The translations under genes and the position numbers were made by a program. The notes under the pieces were generated by a model. It saw only the letters and a program-made list of their open reading frames with translations. It had not been told where the DNA came from and did no database searches. Below, piece after piece: positions 41,095-54,334 of a stretch of DNA of 64,000 bases (positions are counted from its first letter, which is position 1; the number at the start of each line of letters is the position of its first letter). Origin of the DNA: Azospirillum sp. B510 (GTDB lineage Bacteria > Pseudomonadota > Alphaproteobacteria > Azospirillales > Azospirillaceae); assembly GCF_000010725.1 (NCBI RefSeq), contig NC_013854.1:62001-126000 (forward strand). The letters run 5' to 3'.

Positions 41095-42252
41095 ATGATC
41101 ACGCTCGACATCACCACCGTGCTGTTTCTGTACCAGTCGTCGCTTCTGGTCGGCGCGGCGGTGTTCCTGCTCGCGCGGCGGCGGCGGGCGGCGTCCTCGG
41201 GGTTTGGCACCCTGGCGGCGGCCTTTTCCCTGGTGGGAGTCGGGGGTGTCCTGGCCGGGTTCGGCGAGCAGGCCATGGTGCCCAAGCATGTCTGGACGCT
41301 GGGCAGCCTCACGCTCGGTCTGTTCGGGCATGGCCTGCTGGTGCTGGGGATGGAGCGCCTGCGGTCGGGGCGTCTGCCCCGCGCCTGGCATCTGCTGGCG
41401 GTCTATCCCGTTCCGTTCTGGATCGCCGCCGTGATTACCGGCTTCCATCTGGACAATCACATCCGCGCCTCGATCTTTCATCTGAACGCCGCGCTCTGCC
41501 TGCTGCTGGCGGCCCGGATCATGAACCGGCTCCGGCGGGTCGAACAGCTGCCGTCCTGCCTGCCGCTCGAAACGGTCCTGACGCTCAGCGGCCTGTCTTT
41601 CCTGTTCGGCGCCGGGGTCATCCTCTTCGTCGCGGATTTCGTGCCCTGGCTGGCTCTGGAGTTCTTCGTCCAGATCCTGGGCAATTTCGCCATCGCGATC
41701 CTGATCTACAACATCGCGACCGACCGGGCGGAGCGCAAGCTGGCGCTGATGGCGGAACTGGACAGCCTGACCGGCATCGGCAACCGGCGCTGGCTGGAGA
41801 AGATGGCGCCGAGCCATCTCAGTCCGGGCGACACCATCTTCTATATCGACCTCGACCATTTCAAACGGATCAACGACCGGTTCGGCCATGCCGCCGGCGA
41901 CACCGTGCTGGTCGCCGTGGCGGCGACGCTGCGCAACCTGAAGCGTCCCGAGGATGTGCTGGCGCGGATGGGAGGGGAGGAGTTCCTGCTGTTCCTGGCG
42001 GAACTGCGGGTCTCCGAAGCTCTGACGATCGCCGAACGGATTCGCGAGGCCATCCAGGCGATCCCGTTCCAGTATCAGGGAATCCCCTTGGGGGTGACGG
42101 CCAGCATCGGCGTCGCCCAGGTCTCGCGGCAGGGAGAGCCATGGCCGGAGCTTGTCCATGCGGCCGATATGGCGCTCTATGAGGCGAAGCATGGCGGACG
42201 CAACCGCGTCGTGCATGCCTCGCAGGTTTCGCAAGACCGCATGTCGGCATAG
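41095..42252 (+). CDS. Membrane-bound diguanylate cyclase (GGDEF)
   Basis: 385 residues. The N-terminal 210 residues carry about six hydrophobic helices (VLFLYQSSLLVGAAVFLLA, FGHGLLVLGM, LNAALCLLLAARI and others), a membrane sensor of unrecognised type. The GGDEF domain (about 220-380) has GGEEF in MGGEEFLLF and an intact I-site RPED five residues before it, so product inhibition by c-di-GMP is expected. It makes c-di-GMP from two GTP. The ATG at 41095 was chosen over an upstream TTG. It is alone and reads toward the glutathione transferase gene. Confidence 0.88.
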   Translation: MITLDITTVLFLYQSSLLVGAAVFLLARRRRAASSGFGTLAAAFSLVGVGGVLAGFGEQAMVPKHVWTLGSLTLGLFGHGLLVLGMERLRSGRLPRAWHLLAVYPVPFWIAAVITGFHLDNHIRASIFHLNAALCLLLAARIMNRLRRVEQLPSCLPLETVLTLSGLSFLFGAGVILFVADFVPWLALEFFVQILGNFAIAILIYNIATDRAERKLALMAELDSLTGIGNRRWLEKMAPSHLSPGDTIFYIDLDHFKRINDRFGHAAGDTVLVAVAATLRNLKRPEDVLARMGGEEFLLFLAELRVSEALTIAERIREAIQAIPFQYQGIPLGVTASIGVAQVSRQGEPWPELVHAADMALYEAKHGGRNRVVHASQVSQDRMSA

Positions 42253-42264
42253 GATAGGGGGGCG

Positions 42265-42297
42265 CCGGCATTCGATCCGGCATTCGATCCGGCATTC
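42265..42297 (+). repeat. Short tandem repeat CCGGCATTCGAT
   Basis: Two complete 12-base units (42265-42276 and 42277-42288) and a partial third lie in the 85-base gap between the diguanylate cyclase and glutathione transferase genes. It is probably slippage-prone spacer DNA. Confidence 0.55.
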
Positions 42298-42337
42298 TCC
42301 CGCTCCCCTGTTCCCCCCCCGCGAGAGGCGCTCCCCG

Positions 42338-42976
42338 ATGACCGACCTGACCCTGGTGGTGGGCAACAAGGCCTATTCGTCCTGGTCGCTGCGCCCCTGG
42401 CTGGCGATGAGGCAGGCCGGGCTGGCCTTCGCCGAGACCCTGGTCCAGCTGCGCCAGCCCGACACCGCCGCCCGCATCGCCGCCCATTCGCCGTCGGGGC
42501 GGGTGCCCTGCCTGATCCATGGCGGGCTCGCCGTCTGGGATTCGCTGGCGATCTGCGAGTATGTGGCGGAACTGGCGCCCGAGGCCGGGTTGTGGCCGGC
42601 GGACCGGGCGGCGCGGGCGGTGGCGCGCTCGGTATCGGCGGAAATGCATTCCGGTTTCGCCTCGTTGCGCGGCACCATGTCGATGGACCTCAAGCGCGAC
42701 CGCAAGGGCGAGGGCATGACCGAGGCGACCGCCGCCGACATCGCCCGCATCGAGGCGCTGTGGGCCGATGCCCGCAGCCGCTTCGGCGGCCCCTTCCTGT
42801 TCGGCGCCTTCACCATCGCCGACGCCATGTTCGCCCCGGTGGTGACCCGGCTGGAGACCTACGGCGTCGCGGTGAGACCGGAGACGCGCGCCTATATGGA
42901 CGCCGTGCTGGCGCTGCCGGCGATGCGCGACTGGACCGCGGCGGCGAAGGCCGAACCGTGGGAGTTCGCGCCGTGA
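42338..42976 (+). CDS. Glutathione S-transferase family protein
   Basis: 212 residues. The thioredoxin-like N-domain has NKAYSSWSLRPWLAM with a catalytic-Ser type start, then SGRVPCLIHGGLAVWDSLAICEYV, where the cis-Pro and glutathione-binding acidic/Ser pair lie. The helical C-domain follows from about 95. The substrate is unknown. The ATG at 42338 was chosen from the family N-terminus; the longer frame overlaps the preceding gene. The stop codon overlaps a small GTG-started ORF. Confidence 0.88.
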   Translation: MTDLTLVVGNKAYSSWSLRPWLAMRQAGLAFAETLVQLRQPDTAARIAAHSPSGRVPCLIHGGLAVWDSLAICEYVAELAPEAGLWPADRAARAVARSVSAEMHSGFASLRGTMSMDLKRDRKGEGMTEATAADIARIEALWADARSRFGGPFLFGAFTIADAMFAPVVTRLETYGVAVRPETRAYMDAVLALPAMRDWTAAAKAEPWEFAP

Positions 42977-43080
42977 GCGAGGCCGGCTTCCATCCCGTCG
43001 GCCGCCGGTCGGCGGTTCTGGCGACAGGGGGCGAGTTCGACAGCATCGTCATGGAACGGGAGCTGTTGCCGGTGGCCTGA
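42973..43080 (+). CDS. Possible 35-residue overlapping ORF
   Basis: GTG at 42973 overlaps the glutathione transferase stop (GTGA). It reads MSEAGFHPVGRRSAVLATGG, then EFDSIVMERELLPVA. No family is recognised. It ends 20 bases before the shared terminator. The overlap favours coupling, but the length makes it doubtful. Confidence 0.25.
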   Translation: MSEAGFHPVGRRSAVLATGGEFDSIVMERELLPVA

Positions 43081-43099
43081 CAGCCAGCGGCCCAAAGAA

Positions 43100-43135
43100 G
43101 AACGGCGCGCCGTCCTGCCGGATGGCGCGCCGTTC
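43100..43135 (-). terminator. Rho-independent terminator of gltB
   Basis: GAACGGCGCGCC (43100-43111) and GGCGCGCCGTTC (43124-43135) pair perfectly. Read on the minus strand the stem is followed by TTCTTT, so it terminates gltB; it can also serve the convergent glutathione transferase gene. Confidence 0.8.
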
Positions 43136-43188
43136 CCATATCCACCCGCCGCCCCGCCGGTGAGGGCGGGGCGGGAGAGGGCAAGTCC

Positions 43189-47748
<4,560 letters not shown>

Positions 47749-47838
47749 GGAACGACCCTTTCACAGTCTGGACGTTGACCTGGGGGACCGAAGGGAAGGC
47801 CCCCTGGGGTAGACGGTGGTTCTGGTGTGGAGAGGGCG

Positions 47839-47973
47839 GCTTGCCCTCTCCCCAACCCTCCCCCGCTCTCGGCTGGCCGAAGGCCGGTCCGATCGCGGGG
47901 GAGGGGACTGCCGCCGCCGTCCCATAAGGCACCCACTCCCTTGAAGAGGGGGAGGGTCGGGGAGGAGGCAAGC
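47839..47973. repeat. Large imperfect inverted repeat in the gltD-gltB spacer
   Basis: The 26-base arms at 47839-47864 (starting GCTTGCCCTCTCCCC) and 47948-47973 (ending GGGGAGGAGGCAAGC) pair at most positions. The interior holds CCTCCCCCGC and GCGGGGGAGG blocks like those at 33457-33586. The element fills most of the 245-base gap between the co-directional gltD and gltB genes, where it could cause partial termination or mRNA processing. Confidence 0.65.
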
Positions 47974-47993
47974 GGCTTGGTGACGTGAGCGCC

Positions 47994-49439
47994 TTACTCC
48001 GCCGCGACCGCCAGCTTGGCGCCGGCGGTCTGGGCGTAGGCGTGCATCGCCTCGGCGGCGTCGCGGCCGTCGCGGATCGCCCACACCACCAGCGAAGCGC
48101 CGCGCACGATGTCGCCGGCGGCGAAGACGCCGTCCAGGCTGGTCATCTTGCTGCGATGGTCGACCAGCAGCGTGCCCCAGCGGGTGACGGTCAGGTCGGG
48201 CGAGCCGAACAGGCCCGGCAGATCCTCCGGCTCGAAGCCGAGCGCCTTGATGACGAGGTCGGCCGGCTCGGTGAAGTCGGAGCCCTCGATCACCTGCGGG
48301 GTCTGGCGGCCGGTGGCGTCGGCGACGCCGAGATGGATGCGCACGGCGCGGACGCCGGTCACCACGTCGTCACCGGTGAAGGCCTCGGGTGCCGCCTGCC
48401 AGACGAACTCGACGCCCTCCTCCTCGGCATGGGCGACCTCGCGCTGCGAGCCCGGCATGTTCTTGCGGTCGCGGCGGTACAGGCACTTGACCGAGGTGGC
48501 GCCCTGGCGGATCGCCGTGCGCACGCAGTCCATCGCGGTGTCGCCGCCGCCGAGCACCACCACCTTCTTGCCGGCGGCGTTCAGCGAACCGTCCTCATAG
48601 GCCCCGACCGTGTCGCCCAGCCCGACCTTGTTGGAGGCGGTCAGGTAATCCAGCGCCGGCACGATGTTCCCCAGCCCCGAGCCGGGGGCCTTGATGTCGC
48701 GGGCCTTGTAGACGCCGGTGGCGATCAGGATGGTGACGTGGCGCTCGCGCAGCTCGGCCAGGGTGGCGTCGCGGCCGACCTCGAAATTCGAATGGAAGAT
48801 GACGCCGGCATCGGCCAGGCGCTGGACCCGGCGGGCGACCACGTCCTTCTCCAGCTTGAAGCCGGGGATGCCGTAGACCAGCAGGCCGCCCATGCGGTCG
48901 TAGCGGTCATAGACATGGACCTCGTAGCCCTTGGCGCGCAGCTCCTCGGCGGCGGCCAGCCCGGCCGGGCCGGCGCCGATCACGCCGGCGGACAGGCCGA
49001 GTTCACGGGCCGGCTTGCGCGGCTTGACCCAGCCATTCTCCCAGGCGGTGTCGTTGATGTATTTCTCGACCGAGCCGATGGTGACGGCGCCGTGGGTCGA
49101 CTGCTCGATGACGCAGTTGCCCTCGCACAGCCGGTCCTGCGGGCAGATGCGGCCGCAGATTTCCGGGAAATTGTTGGTGGCCTGGGAGACCTCGTAAGCC
49201 TCCTCCAGACGGCCCTCGGCGGTCAGCTTCAGCCAGTCGGGGATGTTGTTGGAGACCGGGCAGTGCACCTGGCAGAAGGGGACGCCGCATTGCGAGCAGC
49301 GGTTGGCCTGCTCGTTCGCGCGCTCGTCGCTGAAGCGGGCGTAGATCTCGGCGAAGTCCTGGCGGCGGTCGGCGGCAGACCGTTTGTCGGGCATCTTCTG
49401 CGCGGTGTGCACGAAGCCCAACATTTTCTGGTTCGCCAT
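47994..49439 (-). CDS. gltD: Glutamate synthase small subunit
   Basis: 481 residues. It moves electrons from NADPH through FAD and two 4Fe-4S clusters to the large subunit. N-terminal cluster cysteines are in CSQCGVPFCQVHC and CGRICPQDRLCEGNC. The FAD site VIGAGPAGLAAAEEL and the NADPH site VVVLGGGDTAMDCVRTAIRQGA follow, with the C-terminal FAD-contact GVFAAGDIVRGASLVVWAIRDGRDAA. The ATG at 49439 follows AAGGAG. It precedes gltB on the same strand with a hairpin-rich spacer. Confidence 0.96.
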   Translation of the reverse strand: MANQKMLGFVHTAQKMPDKRSAADRRQDFAEIYARFSDERANEQANRCSQCGVPFCQVHCPVSNNIPDWLKLTAEGRLEEAYEVSQATNNFPEICGRICPQDRLCEGNCVIEQSTHGAVTIGSVEKYINDTAWENGWVKPRKPARELGLSAGVIGAGPAGLAAAEELRAKGYEVHVYDRYDRMGGLLVYGIPGFKLEKDVVARRVQRLADAGVIFHSNFEVGRDATLAELRERHVTILIATGVYKARDIKAPGSGLGNIVPALDYLTASNKVGLGDTVGAYEDGSLNAAGKKVVVLGGGDTAMDCVRTAIRQGATSVKCLYRRDRKNMPGSQREVAHAEEEGVEFVWQAAPEAFTGDDVVTGVRAVRIHLGVADATGRQTPQVIEGSDFTEPADLVIKALGFEPEDLPGLFGSPDLTVTRWGTLLVDHRSKMTSLDGVFAAGDIVRGASLVVWAIRDGRDAAEAMHAYAQTAGAKLAVAAE

Positions 49440-49826
49440 GACGTCTGCTCCTTCGCTTCGCGGCCCCGCCGTCTCTCTCGGGGACATCGCCTTGCTGGGC
49501 CTGACCGGGGGCTGCGGCATTCGCCTCTACCGACCGGCTGGGTTGAAATCGAACGTCCGCGAAGTGGCGGACGCTCGTCATATAACGCATGCGATCGGCC
49601 CGCGAAAGCACAAAACAGCCGATAGGTCCGCTTTGTTGACCTTTTCTTCCGCAAGGCTGTAATGCGCATGGGGGTGCGCGGGGCGTCACAAAAACGCGAC
49701 AGAAAATTAGTCCCGAAAAAGGACTATCGCCCGCATCGGAGTACCGACCCCTCGCCATCGCCAGCGTGATCGTCGCCTGCTATAAGCGCTGCAACATCCA
49801 ACCGTGCCGAAGGCTTGAGCGCCGCG
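49440..49826. other. Divergent gltD/uppP promoter region
   Basis: 387 bases with no gene. An inverted repeat CGTCCGC-GAAGTG-GCGGACG (49554-49573) lies in the gltD leader, and TAGTCC/GGACTA (49708-49726) with a CGAAAAA loop lies nearer uppP. A TATATG-like box on the minus strand (about 49577-49582) could be the gltD promoter. No sigma-54 or NtrC box could be recognised with confidence. Confidence 0.5.
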
Positions 49827-50627
49827 ATGATGATCGATCAATATCTGGACGCCACCCTGCTGGGGCTGATCGAGGGGCTGACCGAGTTCCTGCCGGTCTC
49901 CTCCACCGGCCACCTGATCATGCTGGACGAGCTGCTGGGATTCGAGGGGCCACCCGGCAAGGTGTTCGAGGTGGTGATCCAGCTTGGCGCCATCCTGGCG
50001 ATCTGCGTGGTCTATTTCCAGCGGCTGTGGCATGTCGCCACGGGGCTGAAGGACGACCCCGGCGCCCGGCGCTTCGTGATGGCGGTGGTCATCGCCTTCC
50101 TGCCGGCGATGGTGCTGGGCGCCGGCCTGCACGGCATCATCAAGGCGGTGCTGTTCAACCCCACCGTGGTCAGCATCGCGCTGATCGTCGGCGGCATCGC
50201 CATCCTGCTGGTGGAGCGCATGGTGCCGGTCCCCCGCTATCACCGGATCGAGAATTTCCCCGCCCCGCTGGCGCTGAAGATCGGCTTCTGCCAGTGCCTG
50301 GCCCTGGTGCCGGGCGTCTCGCGCTCGGGCGCCAGCATCCTCGGCGCGCTGCTGATGGGCGTCGACCGCAAGACGGCGGCCGAATTCTCCTTCTTCCTGG
50401 CGGTGCCGACCATGGCCGGCGCCACCGTCTACGACCTCTACAAGAACTGGTCGGGCATGAGCTTCGACAGCGGCCTGCTGATCCTGGTCGGCTTCGTCAC
50501 CGCCTTCATCGCCGCGGCCCTGGTGGTGAAGACCCTGGTCGACTTCGTCGGCCGCTACGGCTTCACCCCGTTCGGCTGGTACCGCATCGCCGTCGGCACC
50601 GGCATGCTGGCCTTCCTCTATCTGTAA
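49827..50627 (+). CDS. uppP: Undecaprenyl-diphosphate phosphatase
   Basis: 266 residues, a polytopic inner-membrane enzyme that recycles the C55 lipid carrier for cell-wall synthesis and gives bacitracin resistance. The catalytic motifs LTEFLPVSSTGHL and LVPGVSRSGASILGALLMG are intact. About eight membrane helices are predicted (for example FVMAVVIAFLPAMVLGAGL, ALIVGGIAILLVERM). Two adjacent ATGs (49827, 49830) could start it; GAAGG is upstream. It ends 6 bases before the convergent transporter gene's stop. Confidence 0.95.
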   Translation: MMIDQYLDATLLGLIEGLTEFLPVSSTGHLIMLDELLGFEGPPGKVFEVVIQLGAILAICVVYFQRLWHVATGLKDDPGARRFVMAVVIAFLPAMVLGAGLHGIIKAVLFNPTVVSIALIVGGIAILLVERMVPVPRYHRIENFPAPLALKIGFCQCLALVPGVSRSGASILGALLMGVDRKTAAEFSFFLAVPTMAGATVYDLYKNWSGMSFDSGLLILVGFVTAFIAAALVVKTLVDFVGRYGFTPFGWYRIAVGTGMLAFLYL

Positions 50628-50632
50628 GTCTC

Positions 50633-51820
50633 TCAACCCGTCCGCCGCGGCACCGCACGGGCCGCGGCGGCGGCCATTCCCAGCGCCAGCAGCGCGATCA
50701 TCGCGAAGGCGCTGGCGAGGCTGGTGGCCTCGGCGATGAAGCCGACCAGCGGCGGACCGGCGAGCACGCCGGCATAGCCCATGGTGGACACGGCGGCGAC
50801 CGCGTGGTCGGCATGGCCGCTGTCCACCGCCCCCGCCGTGCTGAACAGCACCGGCACGATGTTCGACAGGCCGATCCCGGTCAGCCCGAAGCCGATCATC
50901 GCCAGTACGGGCAATCCGTCCAGGACGGGGCCGCCGGCCAGCACCAGCCCCAGTCCGGCCGCGGCCAGCACCCCGCCGGCACGCATCAGCGTCGCCCCGC
51001 CGAAGCGGTGGCGCAACCGGTCGCCGCTGAACCGCCCGATCGCCATGGCGGCGCTGAACACGCCGAACCCCAGGCCGGCGACGGAGGCCGGCGCGCCCAG
51101 ATCGTCGCGCAGATGGATGGCGCTCCAGTCCAGGATGGCGCCCTCGCCCATGAAGGCCATGGCGGCCAGCAGGCCGAGCAGCAGGGTCTTGCGGTCGGGC
51201 AGCACCAGCCCGCCGCCGCCGGCGTTGCGGTCGGGCAGGAAACGGCCCTGCAAGGCCAGGAAAAGGGCGAGCAGCCCGGCCGACACCAGGGCGGCCTGGG
51301 CCGCCGGCGGCATCAGCGGCAGCAGAAGCCCGCCCAGCCCGGCCCCGGCCAGTCCGCCCAGGCTCCACATTCCATGCAGCGACGACATGATCGGCCGGCC
51401 GAAGCGCCGCTCCACCAGGGCGCCCTGGGCGTTCATCGCGACGTCCATGGTGCCGCCCGAGGCGCCGAACAGGGCCAGCACGACGCACAGCGTCACCACA
51501 TCGGGCACCAGCGCCGGCAAGGGCAGCAGGCCGGCGAACAGCAGGGCGGTCGCCCGCGTCACCGGCGCGCTGCCCAACCGTCCCAGCAGGGGCCCGCTGG
51601 CGATCATCGCCGTCAGGGCGCCGGCGGCAAGGCAGAGCAGCGCCACCCCCAGCACGGCCGGGCTGAGGTCGAGCCGGTTCTTCAGCAGCGGGATCTGCGT
51701 CGCCCACACGCCGAAGACGGTGCCGTTCAGGAAGAAGGCGGCGACGGTGGCCCAGCGCGCGGCGGACGCCTGTTCCATCGCCCGTCCCGCAACGTCCCGG
51801 ATATGCTCTGCCCCAGTCAT
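50633..51820 (-). CDS. Major facilitator superfamily transporter
   Basis: 395 residues with about twelve hydrophobic helices (ATVAAFFLNGTVFGVWATQIP, LGVALLCLAAGALTAMIASGPLLGRLG and others). The YfkF/FucP-like drug:H+ or sugar type is unclear. Conserved motif-A-like loop (GPLLGRLGSAPVTR) and the second-half SGDRLRHRFGG are present. It probably exports or imports a small molecule; the substrate is unknown. The ATG at 51820 was chosen. It is convergent with uppP and preceded by a terminator hairpin of the next gene. Confidence 0.85.
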   Translation of the reverse strand: MTGAEHIRDVAGRAMEQASAARWATVAAFFLNGTVFGVWATQIPLLKNRLDLSPAVLGVALLCLAAGALTAMIASGPLLGRLGSAPVTRATALLFAGLLPLPALVPDVVTLCVVLALFGASGGTMDVAMNAQGALVERRFGRPIMSSLHGMWSLGGLAGAGLGGLLLPLMPPAAQAALVSAGLLALFLALQGRFLPDRNAGGGGLVLPDRKTLLLGLLAAMAFMGEGAILDWSAIHLRDDLGAPASVAGLGFGVFSAAMAIGRFSGDRLRHRFGGATLMRAGGVLAAAGLGLVLAGGPVLDGLPVLAMIGFGLTGIGLSNIVPVLFSTAGAVDSGHADHAVAAVSTMGYAGVLAGPPLVGFIAEATSLASAFAMIALLALGMAAAAARAVPRRTG

Positions 51821-51955
51821 CGCCCGCGCCCGCCTCCCCTCGGTTGAACCGCCCACATGACGGCGGACGGTGGGGATTTCAAGCGGCGATCGCGGCAGGC
51901 GTGCCATGCCCGCCGGCATGGGGAACCTTCCCGCTCCTCCCTTCCCCCCCCAATG

Positions 51956-51987
51956 CGAAAGCCCCGGCGCGGGGGCCGGGGCTTTCG
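51956..51987. terminator. GC-rich terminator hairpin between the NDUFA9-like gene and the transporter
   Basis: CGAAAGCCCCGG (51956-51967) and CCGGGGCTTTCG (51976-51987) pair perfectly over 12 bases around an eight-base loop, with A/T-rich ends inside the stem. It lies 38 bases past the NDUFA9-like stop. Confidence 0.7.
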
Positions 51988-52025
51988 GGAGGCGGCAGCT
52001 GTGTGCGCCTGGTGCGGGTTGGCGG

Positions 52026-52997
52026 TCAGTGGGCGGTGCCGGTCTGGCCGCTGAACTTGCCGCCGACGATGAAGCGCGACAGGTAGGTCGGCAGAATCAC
52101 CTCGCAGGTCGCCAGATCGGCGATGCCGAGATCCTTGAAGCCCAGCGCGGTCGGGGAAACGACGTTGTCCCGCTTCAGCAACGCCACCTGATCGCGGGTC
52201 AGCACCGGATCCAGCACCGGGACCTTTTCCAGGAAGCCGGCCAGCGACTCGGCGGCGTTCCAGGGGATGGTCACCAGCGGGCGGTGGCGCTGGATGTCCT
52301 TCTGGGTCAGGTCGAGCAGTTCGCGGAAGGTGTAGACGCGCGGGCCGCCCAGCTCATAGGTCTTGCCGCGGCTGGCGTCGGTCGCCAGCGCGGCGACGAC
52401 GGCATCGGCCAGATCGCCGACATAGACCGGCTGGAAGAGGGTCTTGCCGCCGCCGATCAGCGGCAGGGCGGGGGCCTTCTGCGCCATCGCGGCGAATTTG
52501 TTGAAGAAATTGTCCTCCGGCCCGAAGACGATGCTGGGGCGCAGGATCGTCGCCGCCGGGAAGGCCGACAGCACCGCCGTCTCGCCGGCCGCCTTGGAGC
52601 GGGCGTAGGCGGAGGCGGAGGAGGCGTCGGCGCCGATGGCGGAGAGATGGACCAGCCGCTCGACGCCGGCCGAGGCCGCCAGCCGGGCGATGCGGGCGGC
52701 GGCATCGACATGCACGCCCTGGAAGCTCTGGCTTCCGCGCTCGAACAGCACGCCCAGCAGGTTGATGGCGACGTCCGCTCCCTGAAGGGCGCGGGCCACC
52801 GACTCGTCCTTGGCGCAGTCGGTGGCGAAGGGCACGATCTGGCCGACGGCGCCGGCCGTTTTCAGGAAGGCGGCCTTGCCTGGATTGCGGGTGGCGATGC
52901 GGATGACGGCGCCCGACTTGGCGAGGCGCCGGATCAGATGGCGGCCGATGAAGCCCGAACCGCCGAACACCGTGATAACCTGAGTGCGATAGGACAT
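52026..52997 (-). CDS. NDUFA9-like NAD(P)-binding (complex I-associated) protein
   Basis: 323 residues. The N-terminal Rossmann motif VFGGSGFIGRHLIRRLAKSG (about 10-29) and the atypical SDR segments VAINLLGVLFERGSQSFQ, LVHLSAIGADASSASAYARSKAAGE and ILRPSIVFGPEDNFFNKFA match the NDUFA9-like family, which includes the alphaproteobacterial relative of the complex I 39-kDa subunit. It may bind NADPH and stabilise or assemble complex I; nuo genes are not in the window. The YxxxK pair appears as YARSK. The ATG at 52997 was chosen over 53132. Confidence 0.85.
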   Translation of the reverse strand: MSYRTQVITVFGGSGFIGRHLIRRLAKSGAVIRIATRNPGKAAFLKTAGAVGQIVPFATDCAKDESVARALQGADVAINLLGVLFERGSQSFQGVHVDAAARIARLAASAGVERLVHLSAIGADASSASAYARSKAAGETAVLSAFPAATILRPSIVFGPEDNFFNKFAAMAQKAPALPLIGGGKTLFQPVYVGDLADAVVAALATDASRGKTYELGGPRVYTFRELLDLTQKDIQRHRPLVTIPWNAAESLAGFLEKVPVLDPVLTRDQVALLKRDNVVSPTALGFKDLGIADLATCEVILPTYLSRFIVGGKFSGQTGTAH

Positions 52998-53243
52998 CGA
53001 CCGTCTCCCGTGTCGTTGCGCGCCGGAACCGGGGATTCCGCGCGGGCGGCCTTTTCCGCGCGCCGCCGCGCGCCCCCCGCGCGTCGTCCGACTGTGTGTC
53101 GCCATATAGAGGATCGCTGGAACTGCGGGCATGCTTATAGCGAAAGGGTCGCCGCCAATCTAGGGACTGCATCGCCGCGCCCGCCGGCGGGGGGACGAAA
53201 ACCCGCGATGCGACAAAAAAATGAAGGGGCCGGAAAAAAGCTG

Positions 53244-53272
53244 TTGACGCCCCCCGGCCGGATCATTAAACA
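53244..53272 (+). promoter_or_regulatory. Probable promoter of tRNA-Leu
   Basis: TTGACG (53244-53249) matches a -35 box closely. A -10 candidate, TTAAAC or TAAACA, follows at 16-17 bases (53266-53272). The tRNA begins about 24 bases further on, a suitable leader length. Confidence 0.5.
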
Positions 53273-53295
53273 ACCGCCCACACACCGAGCACCGA

Positions 53296-53382
53296 GCCCA
53301 GGTGGCGGAATTGGTAGACGCGCAGGTTTCAGGTACCTGTGGCAGAAATGTCGTGGAAGTTCGAGTCTTCTCCTGGGCACCA
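53296..53382 (+). tRNA. tRNA-Leu(CAG)
   Basis: An 87-base class II tRNA with encoded CCA. The acceptor GCCCAGG pairs with CCTGGGC, the D-arm has GAATTGGTAGAC, the anticodon stem CAGGT/ACCTG encloses the loop TTCAGGT (anticodon CAG), a long variable arm TGGCAGAAATGTCGTG follows, and the T-loop is GTTCGAGTC. It reads CUG, the main leucine codon in GC-rich genomes. It is intact, with no sign of an inserted element. Confidence 0.95.
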
Positions 53383-53503
53383 TTTCTTTCTACCCGGCTG
53401 CGCCGCATGCACAGCTCCTTCGATCGAGGGAGAGAATGTGCAGAGCGGCGTTCGTCGTTTCTAGGGTCCGTGGCCGGGGGCCTGACCACCCCGGGAACCG
53501 ACC

Positions 53504-54130
53504 ATGCCCATCGACCTTCATGACGGCGACCTCCCCGACGGCCTCGACCTCGCCGCCGGCGCCCGCGACAACTGTGTCGCCATCGACACCGAGACCATGG
53601 GGCTGAACCCCCATCGCGACCGTCTCTGCCTGGTGCAGCTGTCGGCCGGCGACGGTGCCGTCCATCTGGTGCAGTTCCGTCCCGGCCGGTATGAGGCGCC
53701 GAACCTGAAGCGTCTGCTGACCGATCCCGGCGTGACCAAGCTGTTCCACTTCGCCCGTTTCGACGTGGCGGTGATGAAGGCCTATCTCGGCGTCGACTGC
53801 CGGCCGGTCTATTGCACCAAGGTCGCCTCCAAGCTGGTCCGCACCTTCACCGACCGCCACGGCCTGAAGGATCTGTGCAAGGATCTGCTGGGCGTGGAAA
53901 TCTCCAAGCAGCAGCAGTCCTCCGACTGGGGCGCGCCCGAACTGACCACCGACCAGATGAAGTACGCGGCATCCGACGTGCTGCACCTGCATGACCTGAA
54001 GGCGAAGCTGGACGTCATGCTGGCGCGCGAGGGGCGGACCCATCTGGCGCAGGCCTGCTTCGACTTCCTGCCCGCCCGCGGCGAGCTGGATCTCGGCGGC
54101 TGGGAAACCCCGGACATTTTGGCGCACTGA
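53504..54130 (+). CDS. rnd: RNase D-type 3'-5' exonuclease (DEDDy)
   Basis: 208 residues, about half of E. coli RNase D because the HRDC domains are missing. The exonuclease motifs are AIDTETMGL (Asp, Glu), FHFARFDVAVM (Asp) and YAASDVLHLHDL (Tyr and Asp of motif III). It trims tRNA or other small RNA 3' ends. The ATG at 53504 follows a weak site. It starts 121 bases after tRNA-Leu and precedes kdsD by 204 bases on the same strand, a frequent alphaproteobacterial order. Confidence 0.9.
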   Translation: MPIDLHDGDLPDGLDLAAGARDNCVAIDTETMGLNPHRDRLCLVQLSAGDGAVHLVQFRPGRYEAPNLKRLLTDPGVTKLFHFARFDVAVMKAYLGVDCRPVYCTKVASKLVRTFTDRHGLKDLCKDLLGVEISKQQQSSDWGAPELTTDQMKYAASDVLHLHDLKAKLDVMLAREGRTHLAQACFDFLPARGELDLGGWETPDILAH

Positions 54131-54334
54131 CAGCGGACGCCTTTGGCGCTTCAAGTGGCGGGCAAGGAGTTTCCGTCCCTGGAGGGCGGAGACTTCGATC
54201 GATCGCCGGGTCCCGGTTCGGGCGTGGGTTTGACCCCGCCTGCCGGGCTGGGCATACTGCACCACGCCGCCACCGATCCGTCATGATGCCGGGCGGGCGC
54301 AGGGTGGTGAACGGCCCGTCGCCGGGCCTCTTGA

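Noticed and set aside
49440..49826. A sigma-54 promoter or NtrC site for gltD
   Set aside because: No convincing TGGCAC-N5-TTGC or GCAC-N7-GTGC pattern was found.
49815..49829. TTG start of uppP
   Set aside because: The GAAGG site lies too close to it; the ATG pair at 49827/49830 has better spacing.
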